Assembly: GCF_021502575.1 (NCBI RefSeq)
Contig: NZ_JAKFGN010000001.1
Span: 2,108,001-2,172,000, forward strand
DNA: 64,000 nt
Source: Bradyrhizobium sp. G127
GTDB taxonomy: Bacteria > Pseudomonadota > Alphaproteobacteria > Rhizobiales > Xanthobacteraceae
Direction of reading: 5' to 3'
In this document: positions 9,233 to 18,267 of the stretch, piece by piece
Layout: every line of letters begins with the position of its first letter
Position numbering within the stretch: the stretch's first letter is position 1
Position numbers and translations under genes: made by a program
The notes under the pieces: model-generated
Database searches by the model: none
What the model was told of the DNA's origin: nothing
The model's input: only the letters and a program-made list of their open reading frames with translations

Positions 9233-9838
9233 CTACAATCGGCTCGCGACCTTCTCGTCCATCAGCTTGGCGGACTCGGAGATCTGCGCCGCCGCCTTCT
9301 GCAACGTCGGGAGAATATCCTCGACGCGATCGGCAGTCAGAACGTCCACCCACAGGTTGGCGCGAATGAACGCCGTCTGCTTCATGTGATCGATCAGCAC
9401 GAGCAGGGGATTCCAGAATCCGTCGATGTTGGCGAGCAGGATTGGCTTACTGTGGCGGCCGAGCTGCGACCATGTCATCTGCTCGACCAGTTCTTCCAGC
9501 GTGCCGACGCCTCCCGGAAACGCCACGAAGGCGTCGGAATGTTCGAACATCAGTTGCTTGCGCTCGTGCATGTCCTTGGTGACGATCAGCTCCTGCGCTT
9601 CTTTCAGCACGTGCTCGCGTTTGGTCAGGAATGTCGGGATGATGCCGGTGACTTTTCCGCCGTTGTCGAGCGCGCCGGCCGCCACGGCACCCATCAAGCC
9701 AATCGAGCCGCCGCCGTAAACCAGGCCGATGCCGCTGTTGGCGAGGGTCTTGCCGAAGGCTGTCGCCGCCTTGACGAATTCGGGGTTGGTACCAGGGCCG
9801 GAACCGCAATAGACGCAGACGTTCTTGATTGTACTCAT
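9233..9838 (-). CDS. LOG-family TIGR00730 Rossmann-fold protein
   Basis: The chosen start gives MSTIKNVCVYCGSGPGTNPE, the standard N-terminus of this family (201 residues). A longer frame reaching 9961 adds a non-conserved leader. The signatures are PGGVGTLEELVEQMTW and the GGSIGLMG glycine-rich loop. Members are nucleoside 5'-monophosphate phosphoribohydrolases, called LONELY GUY or lysine-decarboxylase-like in older annotation, and some release cytokinin bases. In a soil or plant-associated bacterium this could mean cytokinin activation or nucleotide salvage. It converges on the VOC gene with 15 bases between the stops. Confidence 0.85.
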   Translation of the reverse strand: MSTIKNVCVYCGSGPGTNPEFVKAATAFGKTLANSGIGLVYGGGSIGLMGAVAAGALDNGGKVTGIIPTFLTKREHVLKEAQELIVTKDMHERKQLMFEHSDAFVAFPGGVGTLEELVEQMTWSQLGRHSKPILLANIDGFWNPLLVLIDHMKQTAFIRANLWVDVLTADRVEDILPTLQKAAAQISESAKLMDEKVASRL

Positions 9839-9845
9839 ATGAGGC

Positions 9846-9869
9846 GATGTGGCATCGCAATGCGACATC
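9846..9869 (-). promoter_or_regulatory. Inverted repeat in the 5' leader of the LOG gene
   Basis: GATGTGGCAT and ATGCGACATC form a 10-base inverted repeat with one mismatch and a four-base loop, ending only eight bases before the start codon. In mRNA it would fold over the region where a ribosome binding site should be, and no good Shine-Dalgarno is visible. It could instead be a DNA operator. Confidence 0.35.
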
Positions 9870-10054
9870 GTCAAGACGACCTCTTGCGGTGCAAGGTCGA
9901 TAGTTTCGCAGAACTGGCATTTCAGGAAAAGAATTGCCTTGGGGAAGGGTGCGAAAAGCACTGAAACCCTCTATATGACGGCGATGACCGCAATCGCAAA
10001 AACACGTCCGGCGCACCATTTGGCCGCGTGTGGCCTCAAGGTGACTGACGTTTA

Positions 10055-12028
10055 ATGGCCGACCTCTATCCCGCCGATCCAGCCGAGGCATTGCACGACG
10101 CGCCGCCGCCGAGAGCCCCGGACGTCAATGCCGAGAAGGCGACGCTGTTCGGAACGCTTGCGCATCTGTGGCCTTACATCTGGCCGGGCGAGCGCGCCGA
10201 CCTCAAGATGCGTGTCGTCTGGTCGATGGTGCTGCTGCTGGTCGCCAAGGCCGCGACGCTGTTCGTCCCTTTCACCTTCAAGTGGGCCGTCGATGCCCTG
10301 ACCGGCGCTGACACCGCGCCGGTCCAGTCGTCGAACTGGGCATTGTGGCTGATCGCGTCGCCGTTGATCATGACGTTGAGCTACGGCGCCATTCGCATCC
10401 TCATGATGGTGCTGACGCAGTGGCGCGACGGCATCTTCGCCAGCGTCGCGATGCACGCGGTGCGCCGGCTCGCCTATCTCACCTTCGTCCACATGCATGA
10501 ACTGTCGCTGCGCTTCCATCTCGAGCGCAAAACTGGCGGCCTGACCCGTGTGCTGGAGCGGGGTCGGACGGGCATCGAGACCATGGTGCGCATGGTGATC
10601 CTTCAGCTTGCGCCAACCATCGTCGAACTGGTGCTGATGATGGGTGTGCTGCTGTGGCAGTTCGACTGGCGCTATGTGTTGGTGACGTTCGTCACCGTCG
10701 TTATCTACATGCTCTTCACCTATTACGCGACGGAATGGCGGATCGAGATTCGGCGCCGGATGAACGATTCTGACACCGAGGCAAACACCAAGGCGATCGA
10801 CTCGCTGCTCAACTATGAGACGGTGAAGTATTTCAGCGCCGAGGAGCGTGAAGCGGGGCGCTACGACAAATCCATGGCTCGCTATGAGCGCGCCAGCGTG
10901 AGCACCTATACCTCGCTCGCGCTGCTGAATACCGGGCAGGCGGTGATCTTCACCTTCGGTCTTACCGCGACGATGCTGATGTGCGCGATGGGCGTGCGCA
11001 ACGGCACCAACACCGTGGGTGATTTCGTCATGGTCAACGCCATGATGATCCAGCTATACCAGCCGCTGAACTTCATGGGCATGGTCTACCGGGAAATCAA
11101 ACAGGCCATCATCGACATCGAGAAGATGTTCGGAGTGCTGTCGAAAAATCCCGAAGTCAAGGACATCCCAGGCGCGCCGCCGCTGCAGGTGTCTGCCGGC
11201 ACTGTGCGCTTTGAAGACGTGAAGTTTTCCTACGATCGCGAGCGGCCCATTCTGAAGGGGCTGAGCTTCGAAGTGCCCGCCGGCAAGACGGTCGCCATCG
11301 TCGGCCCGTCCGGTGCCGGCAAGTCCACGATTTCGCGGTTGCTGTTCCGGCTTTACGATGTCAGCGGCGGCAGGATCACCATCGACGGACAGAATATCCG
11401 CGATGTCACGCAGGCGTCGCTGCGCGCATCCATTGGCATGGTGCCGCAGGACACTGTGCTGTTCAACGACACCATCCGCTACAACATCCGCTACGGACGC
11501 TGGGACGCAAGCGATGCGGAAGTGGAGGCGGCTGCGGCAATGGCGCAGATCGACGGCTTCATCCGCATGTCGCCGCACGGCTACGAGACGGAAGTCGGCG
11601 AGCGCGGGTTGAAACTGTCGGGTGGAGAGAAGCAGCGCGTCGCGATTGCGCGCACGATATTGAAGGCGCCGCCTATCCTCGTGCTCGACGAGGCCACATC
11701 GGCGCTCGACAGCCACACTGAACAGGAAATCCAGGACGAACTGGAGAAGGTGTCGCGCGGCCGTACGTCGCTGGTGATTGCGCACCGGCTGTCCACCATT
11801 GTGGGCGCCGATGAAATCATCGTACTGGATCAGGGCCGCATTGCCGAGCGCGGCACCCATTCACAGCTTCTGACGGCGAACGGCCTTTACGCCAGCATGT
11901 GGAACAGGCAACGTGAGGCTCAGGAAGCGCGGGAAAAGCTGGCCATGATGGCCGACGAGAACATCGCGCCCAATCGCGTGCCGCCGCCGGTCGATGATCC
12001 GTTGGCAGCGCCGGAAGCCGCCGAATAA
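10055..12028 (+). CDS. ATM1-type ABC exporter, fused permease and ATPase
   Basis: A 657-residue half-transporter. Six membrane helices occupy roughly residues 50-330. The nucleotide-binding domain has Walker A GPSGAGKS (417-424), signature LSGGEKQRVAIARTIL and Walker B ILVLDEATSALDS. The phrases LRFHLERKTGGLTRVLERG and NYETVKYFSAEEREA are typical of the mitochondrial Atm1/HMT1 branch, which exports glutathione-linked sulfur or metal species and supports Fe-S cluster biogenesis and heavy-metal tolerance. It would act as a homodimer in the inner membrane. psd follows after 35 bases and may be cotranscribed. Confidence 0.9.
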   Translation: MADLYPADPAEALHDAPPPRAPDVNAEKATLFGTLAHLWPYIWPGERADLKMRVVWSMVLLLVAKAATLFVPFTFKWAVDALTGADTAPVQSSNWALWLIASPLIMTLSYGAIRILMMVLTQWRDGIFASVAMHAVRRLAYLTFVHMHELSLRFHLERKTGGLTRVLERGRTGIETMVRMVILQLAPTIVELVLMMGVLLWQFDWRYVLVTFVTVVIYMLFTYYATEWRIEIRRRMNDSDTEANTKAIDSLLNYETVKYFSAEEREAGRYDKSMARYERASVSTYTSLALLNTGQAVIFTFGLTATMLMCAMGVRNGTNTVGDFVMVNAMMIQLYQPLNFMGMVYREIKQAIIDIEKMFGVLSKNPEVKDIPGAPPLQVSAGTVRFEDVKFSYDRERPILKGLSFEVPAGKTVAIVGPSGAGKSTISRLLFRLYDVSGGRITIDGQNIRDVTQASLRASIGMVPQDTVLFNDTIRYNIRYGRWDASDAEVEAAAAMAQIDGFIRMSPHGYETEVGERGLKLSGGEKQRVAIARTILKAPPILVLDEATSALDSHTEQEIQDELEKVSRGRTSLVIAHRLSTIVGADEIIVLDQGRIAERGTHSQLLTANGLYASMWNRQREAQEAREKLAMMADENIAPNRVPPPVDDPLAAPEAAE

Positions 12029-12063
12029 TTTAGGTCACGTTTTAACCGCAGGTCTGAGAACTT

Positions 12064-12762
12064 ATGTCTGTCGTGAAGTCCATCCGCGATCAAATTCCAC
12101 CGATCCATCCGGAAGGCTACCCGTTCATCGGCGCCTTTGCCTTCGCCAGCCTGATCCTGTTCTGGATCTGGACACCGCTGGGCTGGATCGGATGCGGGCT
12201 GACAGTATGGTGCGCGCTGTTCTTCCGCGACCCCGTGCGCGTGACTCCGGTTCGCGAGGGCATTGTGGTGTCGCCGGCCGATGGCCGCGTATCGATGGTG
12301 GTGCAGGCCGTGCCGCCTGCAGAGCTCGGCCTCGGCGACACGCCGCTGCCGCGCATCTCGATTTTCATGAGCGTGTTCAACTGTCACGTGAACCGCAGCC
12401 CGGTGGCGGGCCGCGTCGATCGCATCGCCTATCGCCCCGGCAAGTTTCTCAATGCCGATCTCGACAAGGCGAGCGAGGACAACGAGCGCAACTCGCTGGT
12501 GATCTCGACTCCGGCCGGCCGGATCGGCGTTATCCAGATCGCGGGGCTTGTGGCCCGCCGCATCGTGTCGTTTGTGAAAGAGGGCCAGGTTCTGGGGGCG
12601 GGCGAGCGGTTCGGGCTGATCCGTTTCGGCTCGCGGCTCGACGTTTTCCTTCCGGAAGGTGCCAAGGCGCTGGTGTCGGAGGGCCAGACGGCAATTGCAG
12701 GCGAGACCGTACTGGCCGATTTCAAGCTCGGCGACGGTGGCCGCAGCTACCGGGTGGATTAA
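12064..12762 (+). CDS. psd: Phosphatidylserine decarboxylase proenzyme
   Basis: A 232-residue protein, the short alphaproteobacterial type. The self-cleavage dipeptide Gly189-Ser190 lies in [11 protein letters not shown] and would generate the pyruvoyl prosthetic group. The substrate-site motif [16 protein letters not shown] is intact, and a membrane segment lies near residues 20-55. It converts phosphatidylserine to phosphatidylethanolamine at the inner membrane. pssA, which makes its substrate, follows 74 bases downstream on the same strand. Confidence 0.94.
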   Translation: MSVVKSIRDQIPPIHPEGYPFIGAFAFASLILFWIWTPLGWIGCGLTVWCALFFRDPVRVTPVREGIVVSPADGRVSMVVQAVPPAELGLGDTPLPRISIFMSVFNCHVNRSPVAGRVDRIAYRPGKFLNADLDKASEDNERNSLVISTPAGRIGVIQIAGLVARRIVSFVKEGQVLGAGERFGLIRFGSRLDVFLPEGAKALVSEGQTAIAGETVLADFKLGDGGRSYRVD

Positions 12763-12836
12763 CCACGCCCGAGATCATCCGGAAGGGCTTTTCGCCACAA
12801 TGGCGGCGCAGGGTGGGGCCTGTTATATAAGGTCTT

Positions 12837-13721
12837 ATGGACATGCTTCCCGACCCCCGAACGCCAGATTTGCGCCGCCGCCGGTTTCGCCAGATTCCGA
12901 TCCGGATGCTGGTGCCCAACGTCATTACGCTGCTGGCAATCTGCGCCGGCCTGACCGCGATCAGGCTGTCCATCGAAGGCCGCAACGAACTGGCGCTGGC
13001 TGCGATCGTGTTCGCCGCGGTGCTCGACGGTATTGACGGCCGCGTCGCCCGCATGATCAAGGGTCAGTCCCGGTTTGGCGCCGAGCTCGACAGCCTAGCG
13101 GACTTCGTCAACTTCGGCGTCGCGCCTGCGCTGATCCTGTATTTCTGGCAATTGCACGACCTCAACAATGTCGGCTGGATCGCGGCGATGATCTTCGCGA
13201 TCAGCGGTGGATTGCGGCTGGCGCGCTTCAACGCCACCATGGACGATCCGAACAAGCCGCCGTTCGCCGCGAATTATTTCACTGGCGTGCCGGCCCCGCT
13301 CGGCGCGATCTGCGTGCTGCTGCCGATGTACCTGGTGCTGATCGGCGCGCCGCAATTGCCGGCTCCGATCACGGCACTGTTCACGCTCTCCATTGCATTT
13401 CTGATGGTGTCCCGCCTTCCGGTGTTTTCGGGCAAGATGATCGGCGGCAAGATCGCGCCGGACATGGTGCTGCCGGTGGTCGTGTTGGTCGTCCTGTTTA
13501 TTGCCGTCCTGATCAGCTATCCGTGGCATCTGTTGACCGGCGGCTCACTGCTCTATCTCCTGAGTTTGCCGATCGGGTGGGCGTCCTATCGAGAACACGA
13601 GCGCCGGGCGCGCGTCGCGGCGGCTGCGAGTGAAGCCGCCCCGCGTTACACTGCCGACGTCCCGGATTTTCCCGCGACTGTCGATCCCGCTGAGGATGAT
13701 CGTCCGACGCGCCTGAACTAG
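12837..13721 (+). CDS. pssA: CDP-diacylglycerol-serine O-phosphatidyltransferase
   Basis: A 294-residue membrane protein with the full CDP-alcohol phosphatidyltransferase motif, DGRVAR, then eight residues, then GAELDSLAD (roughly residues 65-87), including the catalytic aspartates. Several hydrophobic helices follow. It joins serine to CDP-diacylglycerol, and psd immediately upstream decarboxylates the product, so the pair makes phosphatidylethanolamine. The C-terminal tail of about 45 residues is hydrophilic and variable. Confidence 0.92.
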   Translation: MDMLPDPRTPDLRRRRFRQIPIRMLVPNVITLLAICAGLTAIRLSIEGRNELALAAIVFAAVLDGIDGRVARMIKGQSRFGAELDSLADFVNFGVAPALILYFWQLHDLNNVGWIAAMIFAISGGLRLARFNATMDDPNKPPFAANYFTGVPAPLGAICVLLPMYLVLIGAPQLPAPITALFTLSIAFLMVSRLPVFSGKMIGGKIAPDMVLPVVVLVVLFIAVLISYPWHLLTGGSLLYLLSLPIGWASYREHERRARVAAAASEAAPRYTADVPDFPATVDPAEDDRPTRLN

Positions 13722-13961
13722 CGCGTATTCGCGCGGGCGAATGGTTAAGGAATTCCTGACATTTGTCACGGTGACTTCTGCGCGGTAGCAGGATGCGCGT
13801 CAAATCCGGCTATGTGAGCCTGCTTTCGCAAGGCGCGCCACAAACGTGCCGCATACGCATCCAAATTCGATAACCTTTACGCGAATTTAATGGCCCCGAC
13901 GCTAGGGTTCCGATGCGCGCCTCAGAACGAGCCGCGCTGTAGGGTTGCGTCGGAGTTTGAC
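13722..13961. promoter_or_regulatory. Intergenic region before motA, candidate control sites
   Basis: This 240-base gap contains a perfect GTCAC-G-GTGAC palindrome at 13765-13775. It also contains TTTACGCGAATTTAA at 13876-13890, which differs by one base from the CtrA half-site pair TTAA-N7-TTAA and lies 71 bases before the motA ATG. CtrA control of motility genes is known in alphaproteobacteria, but this match is weak evidence on its own. A GC-rich small hairpin directly follows the pssA stop. Confidence 0.3.
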
Positions 13962-14735
13962 ATGGATATCGCCACCGGGGCTGGCATTCTCATCGGCATC
14001 GCCGTTCTTACCACTCTCGTTCTGATGGGCGGCGATTTCCGGATTTTCTACGACAGCCACGCCATCATCATCATCTTCGGCGGTTCGTTCGCGGCAACGC
14101 TGATCCGATTTCCCTTTATCGCCATCATGCACGGCATGCCGCTGGGCCTGAAATACGCGTTCACTATGCGCCGCACGACGTCGCGCGAGTTAGTGGATGA
14201 ATTGGCGCAGCTTGCGGAAATCGCGCGCAAGCAGGGGCCGGTCGGACTCGAGAAGGTTGAGACCGACGATCCCTTCCTCGCCAAAGGCATTCGCTACGTC
14301 GCCGACGGCTACGACATGGAGTTCATCCGCGACAATCTGGAGCGCGACCGCGACAACTTTCTGCTTCATCTCGACGAAGGTCAGAAGATCTATCGGGCCA
14401 TCGGCGACTGTGCACCGGCCTTCGGCATGGTCGGCACGCTGATCGGTATGGTGCAGATGTTTTCCAACATGGCCGACCCGTCGAAGCTCGGTCCGTTCAT
14501 GGCGATTTCGCTGCTGGCAACGCTTTACGGCGCTCTGGTCGCAAACCTGTTTTGTCTGCCGATCGCCGACAAGCTGCACGTCAAACTGACCGATGAGGAC
14601 ACCAACCGCACGCTGATCATCGACGGCATTCTGATGATCCGCGATGCGAAATCTCCGACGCTCGTTCGCGAAATGCTGCTGGCTTACCTGCCCGAAAAGC
14701 ATCGCCATGAAGAGGGCGAGCCGGTTCCGGCTTGA
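13962..14735 (+). CDS. motA: MotA/TolQ/ExbB-type proton channel subunit
   Basis: The start at MDIATGAGILIGIAVL is preferred: it opens directly into the first membrane helix and is preceded by GGAG. This gives 257 residues. Two N-terminal helices are followed by a cytoplasmic loop of charged residues (residues 60-145), then FGMVGTLIGMVQMF and a last pair of helices, the MotA pattern. Together with MotB it would form the stator that couples proton flow to flagellar rotation, or an equivalent energising complex. It is paired with motB after 33 bases. No other flagellar gene is nearby. Confidence 0.85.
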   Translation: MDIATGAGILIGIAVLTTLVLMGGDFRIFYDSHAIIIIFGGSFAATLIRFPFIAIMHGMPLGLKYAFTMRRTTSRELVDELAQLAEIARKQGPVGLEKVETDDPFLAKGIRYVADGYDMEFIRDNLERDRDNFLLHLDEGQKIYRAIGDCAPAFGMVGTLIGMVQMFSNMADPSKLGPFMAISLLATLYGALVANLFCLPIADKLHVKLTDEDTNRTLIIDGILMIRDAKSPTLVREMLLAYLPEKHRHEEGEPVPA

Positions 14736-14768
14736 TCTTTCGCGTTTGATGTAGGGCGGCAAAAGGCC

Positions 14769-15599
14769 ATGGCCAAGAAAAAGAAGGGTGGAGCTCACGC
14801 GGGAGGTCACGGCTGGTTCGTGACCTTCGCCGATCTCATGGCCCTTATGATGAGCTTCTTCGTGATGCTTGTCGCTTTCTCGACGCAGGATCAGCAGAAG
14901 CTAAAAATCGTCGCAGGCTCGATGCGCGATGCTTTCGGCGTCCAGAACGCCTCGCGCTTCTCAGGCCTTATCGAGTCCGACGGCTTGCCGACGCGTCCCA
15001 AGATGCGGAACGTCGCGCATATTCCGCCGGAGGAGGCCTCCAACACGCCGACCCCCGATCAGGAAGACAAGAACAAAACGGCCGGCGCGCGAATGAAGAC
15101 CGACCGCGAATTTGCGCTGGCTTCAGCCTCGCTGCGTCAGGCGTTGCAGGATCTGCCGGAAATTACCGAACTGTCCAAGCACATCATGTTCGAGGAAAAT
15201 AAGCAGGGGCTCAATCTCGAGATCGTCGATCAGGACGGCCGCTCGATGTTCGCCGACGGCTCGAAGCAGCCGCTGGAGCGGACGCGGCGCCTGATCCAGA
15301 AACTTGCTGGGCCGCTCAAGGCAACACCGTTGCCGATCGCCATCGTGGGGCATACCTCCGCAAACTTCATTCCGTCGCGATCCGGCTATGGCGGCTTCGA
15401 CTTGTCGGCGGACCGGGCCAATGTCGTGCGCCAGATCCTCGAACAGGAAGGCCTGCCGACCTCTCACATTGCCTCCGTGACGGGCAAGGCCGACACCCAG
15501 CCGCTTTTCCCGGACGATCCCTCGCTTGCCGCAAACCGGCGGGTGACCATCACACTGTTGCGGGAAGATCCGCCGTTACCGCCCAATCTTAAACCTTAG
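14769..15599 (+). CDS. motB: MotB-like OmpA-domain stator protein
   Basis: A 276-residue protein. The single N-terminal membrane helix carries the essential proton-accepting aspartate (D22 in FVTFADLMALMMSFF). A plug/linker and a C-terminal OmpA-like peptidoglycan-binding domain follow (IVGHTSANF, LSADRANVVRQILEQEGLP, RRVTITL). It anchors the MotA channel to the cell wall. The lysine-rich start MAKKKKGG is typical. It is almost certainly cotranscribed with motA. Confidence 0.87.
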   Translation: MAKKKKGGAHAGGHGWFVTFADLMALMMSFFVMLVAFSTQDQQKLKIVAGSMRDAFGVQNASRFSGLIESDGLPTRPKMRNVAHIPPEEASNTPTPDQEDKNKTAGARMKTDREFALASASLRQALQDLPEITELSKHIMFEENKQGLNLEIVDQDGRSMFADGSKQPLERTRRLIQKLAGPLKATPLPIAIVGHTSANFIPSRSGYGGFDLSADRANVVRQILEQEGLPTSHIASVTGKADTQPLFPDDPSLAANRRVTITLLREDPPLPPNLKP

Positions 15600-15753
15600 T
15601 CTTGCTGTATCATAATACCTTTTCGCGGCTATGTTTCCGCGGCTTTCTTGATGCGCGGCAGTGGACATCAGATGGCAGTGATATAAGAAGCGCCACTCGA
15701 ACGATTACCGGGCGTGCCGGGATCAAAGACACCGTCAGGGCGTTCCCTCGATC

Positions 15754-17655
15754 ATGGCTGCCAGCGACACACCCGCCGATACGCCCCAAGAGGTGCCGGT
15801 AAGCACCGGCTTTTGGGCCCTTACACTTGGCAGCATCGGCGTGGTTTTCGGCGACATCGGCACCTCGCCGCTGTACGCCTTTCGCGAAGCCGTCCACAAC
15901 GCCACACATGGCGGACCGGTCTCGCGCGACATCGTGCTCGGTGTGCTGTCGCTGATCCTGTGGTCCTTGATCATCGTCGTCACCATCAAATACGTGTTGC
16001 TGCTGCTGCGCGCCGACAACAACGGCGAAGGCGGCACGCTGTCGCTAATGGCGCTCGGGCAGCGGGCGCTGGGACGGCGAAGCTGGTTTTTGCTGGCGCT
16101 GGGCGTGATCGGCGGATCGATGTTCCTGGGCGATGCGATGATCACGCCGGCCATTTCCGTGCTCTCGGCAGTGGAGGGTTTGAAGATCGCCACACCGGCG
16201 CTGGAGCCCTATGTCGTACCGCTGGCGATCGTGATCCTTGTCTGCCTCTTTGCCGTGCAAAGCCGGGGCACGGCCATAGTCGCCAGAGCTTTTGGCCCCG
16301 TCATGATCATCTGGTTCCTGACGCTCGGCGTCATGGGGCTGATGCACATTAGCGACGATCCGGGAATCGTGCACGCCATCAACCCCATTTTTGCCGTCCG
16401 GTTCTTGCTGACGCATGGCGTGATCGGGCTGGTGATTCTCGGTGCGGTGTTTCTGGCGGTGACCGGTGGCGAGGCGCTGTACGCCGATCTTGGCCATTTC
16501 GGGCGCAAGCCGATCCAGGCGGCGTGGTTCTATTTTGTGCTGCCGTGCCTGTTGCTGAATTATTTCGGGCAGGGCGCTCTGGTCCTGTCGCATCCGGAAG
16601 CGATCGAAAACCCATTCTATCGCATGGTGCCGGACAATCTCCTGGTTCCGCTGATCTGTCTTGCGACCGCAGCGACCGTGATTGCAAGCCAAGCCGTTAT
16701 CACCGGCGCCTTCTCGCTGGTGCGTCAAGCCATTCAACTCGGTTTGTTGCCGCGGTTCGAGGTCCGTTACACGTCCGAGTCGCACGCCGGACAGATTTAT
16801 CTGCCGCGCGTCAATGTACTGCTGCTGATCGGCGTTCTGCTGCTTGTCGGCCTGTTCCGCACCTCAAGCGGTCTAGCCTCGGCCTACGGCATCGCGGTGT
16901 CCACCACGATGGTTTGCGACGGCATCATGTGCTTCGTCGTGATCTGGAAGCTCTGGAACTGGCGCGCCGCGACCGCGGCTACGCTGATCATCCCGCTGGT
17001 GATCGTCGATCTGACATTCCTGACGGCGAATCTGTTGAAGCTGCTTCAGGGCGCATGGGTGCCGGTGCTGTTCGGAATCCTGATGGCGGGCCTGATCTGG
17101 ACGTGGCGGCGTGGCACTGCGATCCTCTTCAACAAGACCCGGCGCACGGAAGTGCCGCTGGTCGATCTCATCAAGAGCCTCGAAAAACGCCCGCCGCATA
17201 TCGCGAAAGGCACCGCGGTATTTCTCACCAGCGACCCCGATTACGTTCCCACCGCATTGCTGCACAATCTCAAGCACAACAAGGTGCTCCACGAACACAA
17301 CGTGATCCTGACCATCCGCACCGCAGAGACGCCGCGCGTCGATGTGGCCGACCGGGTGCGCATGGAAAACATCAGCGATAAGTTCTCGACGGTGCGGCTG
17401 ACGTTCGGCTTCATGGAGTCACCCAATGTGCCGAAGGCGCTGGCGATCGCGCGCAAGCTCGGCTGGCAGTTCGACATCATGTCGACGTCGTTCTTTTTGT
17501 CCCGCCGTGCCCTGAAGCCCGCGGCTCACTCAGGAATGCCGCGCTGGCAGGATCATCTGTTTATCGCGCTCAGCCGGTCGGCGAACGACGCCACCGATTA
17601 CTTCCAGATTCCGACCGGCCGTGTCGTGGAAGTGGGCACCCAGATCACGATCTAG
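15754..17655 (+). CDS. kup: Low-affinity potassium transporter Kup
   Basis: A 633-residue protein with about twelve membrane helices and the Kup/HAK family phrases [15 protein letters not shown] near the N-terminus, [13 protein letters not shown], and [19 protein letters not shown] hydrophilic C-terminal domain of about 170 residues ends the protein. It imports K+ by proton symport at the inner membrane. The 154-base upstream gap holds a weak CGCGG/CCGCG hairpin that may end the motAB transcript. Confidence 0.94.
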   Translation: MAASDTPADTPQEVPVSTGFWALTLGSIGVVFGDIGTSPLYAFREAVHNATHGGPVSRDIVLGVLSLILWSLIIVVTIKYVLLLLRADNNGEGGTLSLMALGQRALGRRSWFLLALGVIGGSMFLGDAMITPAISVLSAVEGLKIATPALEPYVVPLAIVILVCLFAVQSRGTAIVARAFGPVMIIWFLTLGVMGLMHISDDPGIVHAINPIFAVRFLLTHGVIGLVILGAVFLAVTGGEALYADLGHFGRKPIQAAWFYFVLPCLLLNYFGQGALVLSHPEAIENPFYRMVPDNLLVPLICLATAATVIASQAVITGAFSLVRQAIQLGLLPRFEVRYTSESHAGQIYLPRVNVLLLIGVLLLVGLFRTSSGLASAYGIAVSTTMVCDGIMCFVVIWKLWNWRAATAATLIIPLVIVDLTFLTANLLKLLQGAWVPVLFGILMAGLIWTWRRGTAILFNKTRRTEVPLVDLIKSLEKRPPHIAKGTAVFLTSDPDYVPTALLHNLKHNKVLHEHNVILTIRTAETPRVDVADRVRMENISDKFSTVRLTFGFMESPNVPKALAIARKLGWQFDIMSTSFFLSRRALKPAAHSGMPRWQDHLFIALSRSANDATDYFQIPTGRVVEVGTQITI

Positions 17656-17935
17656 GCGGTCGCGTTTCCGCTCTTATCGGGTCGCGAGGGATTTCTTCCC
17701 TTCCGCTTTGGGAATAGAGGGGAAAGCGTCTCCTGAACCTCCTTCAGCGGTCGTTACCCAATCGTGGCGGCTTGATTTTCTCCTTGTAAAAAGAGAGGTT
17801 GTGCGCCGTTTGCGTCTGATTTCTTCGTCGGGCGCGGGTCCTTGGGGCAGGCCTCGGGGGCATGCTTTTCCGAAGTCGATGCCAATCTGGAAATCTCCAA
17901 GGGCACGTTTCGGAGTTACGCCAGTGGAGGTCGAT
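17656..17935. other. Intergenic region between kup and the rhodanese gene
   Basis: About 280 bases. The only structures seen are two short inverted repeats, AGGGA-TTTCT-TCCCT at 17687-17701 and a CGCTTT/AAAGCG pair just downstream. Either could serve as a weak terminator of kup. No convincing gene was found in it: the frame continuing upstream from the rhodanese has no family similarity I recognise. Confidence 0.3.
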
Positions 17936-18259
17936 GTGTCGAAAGTTCACGATTTGACGGCGGAAGAGGTTGCCGCGGGAATTGCGCAAGGGCGTTATCT
18001 GCTGGTGGATGTGCGCGAGCCGAATGAGGTCGCGGCTGAAGCCTATCCGGACGCGGTAGTGGTGCCACTCTCAACCTTCGATCCGGCGCAAATTCCAGAT
18101 CCGCAGGGCAAGACGGTCGTTTTTGCCTGCCGCTCCGGCAAGCGCTCGGTGACAGCGTCGCTTGCCGCGCAGGTTGCCGGCAAACCCTACGACTCGCACC
18201 TCGCGGGCGGAATGCTGGCGTGGAAGGCTGCCGGACTGCCATCCAAGACGGGCGGCTGA
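17936..18259 (+). CDS. Rhodanese-like single-domain protein
   Basis: A GTG start is chosen because GGAGG lies five bases upstream and the resulting VSKVHDLTAEEVAAGIAQGR is the normal beginning of a rhodanese domain (107 residues). Upstream codons in frame look non-coding. The active-site loop is ACRSGKRS with cysteine C65, consistent with thiosulfate or persulfide sulfurtransferase activity. LLVDVREPNE is the first family motif. The aminotransferase starts eight bases downstream, so the two may be cotranscribed. Confidence 0.82.
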   Translation: MSKVHDLTAEEVAAGIAQGRYLLVDVREPNEVAAEAYPDAVVVPLSTFDPAQIPDPQGKTVVFACRSGKRSVTASLAAQVAGKPYDSHLAGGMLAWKAAGLPSKTGG

Positions 18260-18267
18260 TTCTTCCG

